In this document: in pieces, positions 61,519-64,000 of the stretch
Layout: the number at the start of each line of letters is the position of its first letter
How positions within the stretch are numbered: the stretch's first letter is position 1
From: Methylococcales bacterium
Lineage (GTDB): Bacteria; Pseudomonadota; Gammaproteobacteria; Methylococcales; Methylomonadaceae
Direction: 5' to 3'
Length of the DNA stretch: 64,000 nt
Assembly (NCBI GenBank): GCA_028707085.1
Contig: JAQTUW010000012.1
Coordinates: forward strand, 1 to 64,000
The notes under the pieces: generated by a model
Seen by the model: only the letters and a program-made list of their open reading frames with translations
The model's database searches: none
Told to the model about the DNA's origin: nothing
Position numbers and translations under genes: made by a program

Positions 61519-62568
61519 TCAGCGATCCGAAGGCTTTAACGTATACACGACAGGCTCCACGGACATTCCCGGCCCCATTGTCAGTGTGCTATCTGGAATC
61601 GGGTCGAAGACGATCTTGACCGGCACCCGCTGGACGATCTTCACAAAATTGCCGGTGGCGTTTTGCGGCGGGAAGGCCGAAAAAAAGGCGCCGGCGCCGG
61701 CCTGTATGCTGTCCACCCTGCCGTTAAAGACTTTGTCGGGATAGGCGTCGATGCTGATCGCCACTCGCTGGCCGGGCCGCATGTTTTTAAGCTGGGTTTC
61801 CTTGAAATTGGCGATGACCCAGGTTTCGGTACTCACCAGATAGCCAAGCTGCTGACCGGGTTGCACATAATTGCCGCGTTCCACGCCACGGTTGGTAATC
61901 CTGCCGTTCATGGGCGCAATCAGCCGGGTATTCGCCAGATCGTTTTCCGCCTGTTCCAGATCCGCTTGCGCCTGCTTAAGCTGGGCGAGCAACTGATTGT
62001 TCATCGCCCTGGCGGCGGCGATAGCCCGGGGTGCGGTATTTGCGGTACGCAATCTGGCCTCGGCCTCGTAAAAGGCGGACTTTGCCGACATTTCGGCGGC
62101 GACCGCCTGTTCCAGTTGGTTCTGGCTGCGAGCTTCGTCGGTCAGACGCTGCATCCGTTTCAGATCCTTGAGCGCCTTATCCCAGTTTGCCCGGGCGGCA
62201 TCGACCTGCGCCTGAGCGGCATCGCGGTTGGAAGGCGCGGAAATATTGGTGGTTTCCATATTATTCTTCGACGCCATGGCTGCCGCCTGTGCCGCGTCGA
62301 ATGCGGCCTGTGCTTTGTCCCGGCGAAAGATATAATCGCTGGGGTCGATTTCCAGCAGCACGTCGCCGGCCTTGACCAGTTGATTGTCATCGATATTCAA
62401 TGTTTTGACATAACCGGATACTTTGGGGCTAATGGTTACATTATGCCCGTCGAGCATGGCGTCGTCGGTCGATTCTTCGCCCCTGTGCAGATGCAGATAG
62501 ACGCCGCTTGCCGCCGCTAGGCCGATAAACAGCGCCAGCATCAGAAATCTGGAATGCCTGGGCTTCAT
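61519..62568 (-). CDS. HlyD-family periplasmic adaptor (EmrA type)
   Basis: 349 residues: one N-terminal membrane helix (FLMLALFIGLAAASGVYLHL), lipoyl halves (TISPKVSGYVKTLNIDDNQLV, quoted around VSGYV), a long coiled coil (about 85-205, Ala/Gln-rich) and a beta-barrel domain with RITNRGVERGNYVQPGQQLGY. It links the MFS pump to the outer-membrane channel. Its start overlaps the TetR gene end by four bases, so regulator and pump are one operon. Confidence 0.92.
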   Translation of the reverse strand: MKPRHSRFLMLALFIGLAAASGVYLHLHRGEESTDDAMLDGHNVTISPKVSGYVKTLNIDDNQLVKAGDVLLEIDPSDYIFRRDKAQAAFDAAQAAAMASKNNMETTNISAPSNRDAAQAQVDAARANWDKALKDLKRMQRLTDEARSQNQLEQAVAAEMSAKSAFYEAEARLRTANTAPRAIAAARAMNNQLLAQLKQAQADLEQAENDLANTRLIAPMNGRITNRGVERGNYVQPGQQLGYLVSTETWVIANFKETQLKNMRPGQRVAISIDAYPDKVFNGRVDSIQAGAGAFFSAFPPQNATGNFVKIVQRVPVKIVFDPIPDSTLTMGPGMSVEPVVYTLKPSDR

Positions 62569-63233
62569 GCCGCACCGCCTGCCGGGCGGGCAAGATAGCC
62601 GGCAAGAAACAGGCGGACGCAGGCCCGGACATGGGCGTCCAGTTCCGCTTCGTCCATTTTTACGTCAAGATGCATCATGGCTTTGATATGGGCTTCGCCT
62701 TTCAGCAGACTGAAAAACTGTTCGGTCGCCCGGTCAACATTCGCTACCGTCAGCAGTCCCTGCCGGCTCCATGTCCGCAGCAGTTCGCCAAAAGCGGTTT
62801 TGACCCGTTGCGGCCCTTCCCGATAGAAAATCTGCACAATTTCCGGATGCTGTACGGCTTCCGCCTGAATGATGCGCAGCAGACGTAGCGAGTCGGGACA
62901 GAAAATCAGCTCCACCAGACTGCGTCCCAGCGCCAGTAAACCCTGTTCAATCGGCAGATGGGCATAATCCTGAAAATGATCCGGCGCGGTTTGTTGCTCG
63001 CACCTTAGCCGTATCACTTCCTTAAAAAGATCGGCTTTATTTTCAAAATGACTATAGATGGTCAGTTTCGAGACATCGGCAAGCCTGGCCACGGCGTCGA
63101 CGCTGGTCAGTTCATAGCCGCGCTCCAGAAATAGCTGGCTGGCCGCATAAACTATGTCCTCCCGTTTACTGGCGTCTTTCGGCCTGCCAGGGCACTGCCG
63201 GACTTTATCCTGCAAGGTAATACGCTCAAACAT
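62565..63233 (-). CDS. TetR/AcrR-family regulator
   Basis: 222 residues. N-terminal TetR helix-turn-helix: REDIVYAASQLFLERGYELTSVDAVARLADVSKLTIYSHFENKADLF (key TSVDAVARLADVSKLTIYSHF, about residues 43-63, quoted only for position). The C-terminal ligand domain is divergent. First gene of the efflux operon, most likely its repressor, released by a pump substrate. Candidate operator elements lie just upstream. Confidence 0.9.
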   Translation of the reverse strand: MFERITLQDKVRQCPGRPKDASKREDIVYAASQLFLERGYELTSVDAVARLADVSKLTIYSHFENKADLFKEVIRLRCEQQTAPDHFQDYAHLPIEQGLLALGRSLVELIFCPDSLRLLRIIQAEAVQHPEIVQIFYREGPQRVKTAFGELLRTWSRQGLLTVANVDRATEQFFSLLKGEAHIKAMMHLDVKMDEAELDAHVRACVRLFLAGYLARPAGGAA

Positions 63234-63240
63234 AAACTAT

Positions 63241-63277
63241 ACCGTCTGGTTTGCTTATAATTAATGTACCACCTGGT
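63241..63277 (-). promoter_or_regulatory. Candidate TetR operator/promoter region
   Basis: Two related 10-mers, ACCGTCTGGT (63241-63250) and ACCACCTGGT (63268-63277), each with ACC-N4-GGT symmetry, lie 27 bp apart start to start and bracket an AT-rich TTATAATTAAT that could be the -10 region. Position just before the TetR gene suggests autoregulation. Confidence 0.4.
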
Positions 63278-63769
63278 TCTGGAAATGTAAAACATAATTA
63301 TCGCGCCATGGCTTGACGCCTGTTATCCGTCAAAACAGGGGCGCAGGACGACTCGTCATAACGATGCTCGGCATGCAGATTCGTTCCAGGGCGGCGGGTT
63401 AAAATTCGCACTACGGCGAAAGTCATGTGTCGGAATTTCTTACACCGGTTTTAGGTGCCGAATGGTATTCGATTTCAACTGCGCTCCGCCCGATTACGGA
63501 TAAAACATATAATACAATCAATATATTATATGTTTTATCCGTAATCGGGAAGCGCAGGAACCCGTCATGTCCAGGAGAAATAACGACGAGCTAAACTGTC
63601 TGAAATATTTACACAAACATATATTCGCGGTTTTATTTGCGCCGGGTTGTCTGGCAAAATGTTGAAAACAAAACAACTGTATAAAACGGCATGTATTTTG
63701 CATTTTGTCTTGATGCAAGTCCAATGCATGACTTGGATGTTTTCGATAATAGATGATAAAGGGCATTTT
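63278..63769. other. Intergenic region before the last gene
   Basis: About 490 bp with no gene seen. It contains the long inverted repeat at 63481-63555 and an AT-rich stretch before the PEP-CTERM-like gene. Confidence 0.5.
63481..63555. repeat. Long perfect inverted repeat
   Basis: Arms 63489-63514 and 63524-63549 are perfectly complementary over 26 bp (CCCGATTACGGATAAAACAT then ATAATA on the left) around a 9-bp loop. After a short mismatch GCGCT (63481-63485) and AGCGC (63551-63555) extend the stem. No T-run follows, so it is not a normal terminator. It may be a small mobile-element relic (MITE-like) or a cruciform-forming regulatory element. Confidence 0.85.
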
Positions 63770-64000
63770 ATGAGAAAAAACAAGCGATTGTTGGTCGCAG
63801 GATTCGTCCTGGGGCTTAACGGCGTGAACGCCAATGCTACTCTGGTTACTGAAGGACTGGGCGTCTACGATACGGCAATTGACGCCACCTGGACGCAGGA
63901 CGCCAACCTGCTGGGCACGCTGGAAACCACCTACGGTTACAGCGTTATCGTGGATGCTGTGATTGCCGCCGATCCGGTTATTTCCGATACCCCCAATACG
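63770..64000 (+). CDS. PEP-CTERM-like exported protein, partial
   Basis: ATG at 63770 follows GATAAAGGG. Signal peptide MRKNKRLLVAGFVLGLNGVN then ANA, and mature sequence TLVTEGLGVYDTAIDATWTQ, DANLLGTLE. The TWTQDANLL wording is common in PEP-CTERM proteins of methylotrophs and related bacteria. The frame is open to the window end (77 codons), so the C-terminal anchor is not seen and the class is inferred. Confidence 0.65.
   Translation, partial: MRKNKRLLVAGFVLGLNGVNANATLVTEGLGVYDTAIDATWTQDANLLGTLETTYGYSVIVDAVIAADPVISDTPNT

Overview
The window looks like a chromosomal segment of a methane- or methanol-using gammaproteobacterium, most likely order Methylococcales. The pointers are two tandem NAD(P)-dependent methylene-tetrahydromethanopterin dehydrogenase genes (mtdB-type, 5756-7619), a periplasmic binding protein of the kind linked to PQQ-dependent alcohol dehydrogenases (12555-13730), PEP-CTERM proteins, and gamma-type housekeeping blocks (mreBCD-mrdA-rodA-mltB, def-fmt-rsmB-ntrYX, rplM-rpsI, ilvBNC). 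The genus is an inference; no rRNA or tRNA gene was seen.

Layout. 1-1945: decayed DNA with a 5'-truncated Rpn-type nuclease gene, dispersed repeats and a perfect palindrome. 1946-3867 (minus): iscR-iscS-iscA with a well-formed iscR promoter. 3978-8591: trmJ, suhB, the mtdB pair and a YihY-type membrane protein. 9039-13730: a PEP-CTERM protein inside a direct duplication, a VWA-OmpA lipoprotein, a membrane lytic transglycosylase and the PQQ-linked binding protein. 13857-17570: a MOSC protein, then mreB, mreC (apparently starting at AUA) and mreD. 18095-22984: a type I-E Cascade operon plus a three-repeat CRISPR mini-array, with no cas3, cas1 or cas2, sitting between mreD and mrdA and so splitting the rod-shape operon. 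23327-30591: mrdA, rodA, mltB and a SWIM-SNF2 helicase. 30630-40414: parE, def, fmt, rsmB, a DUF4390 gene, ntrY, ntrX, rplM, rpsI. 40500-42842: yceI, azoR and a divergent LysR gene with an ideal LysR-type operator between them. 42889-44888: a relic zone with an IS5-like transposase remnant and a DUF3037/HipA-like kinase pair, each interrupted by an in-frame stop. 45000-50963: a phosphopantetheinyl transferase, ilvB-ilvN-ilvC, pssA and a CHAD protein. 50970-52628 (minus): an isolated hypE and two Gly/Tyr-rich secreted proteins.

53026-58300 is a five-gene cassette (acyl carrier protein, VOC protein, FkbH-like HAD phosphatase, SGNH-type membrane protein, MBOAT acyltransferase) preceded by a perfect consensus sigma-70 promoter. 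I read it as an acyl- or glyceryl-transfer pathway for an envelope polymer or lipid. 58432-63233 (minus) is a TetR-controlled EmrA-EmrB-OMF tripartite efflux operon. The window ends in a second, incomplete PEP-CTERM-like gene preceded by a 26-bp perfect inverted repeat.

The most notable items are the Cas3-less, adaptation-less type I-E locus inside the rod operon, the acyl-transfer cassette, the AUA start of mreC, the NtrX protein without GAFTGA and without the Walker B aspartate, and the paired nonsense mutations in the DUF3037/HipA-like genes.
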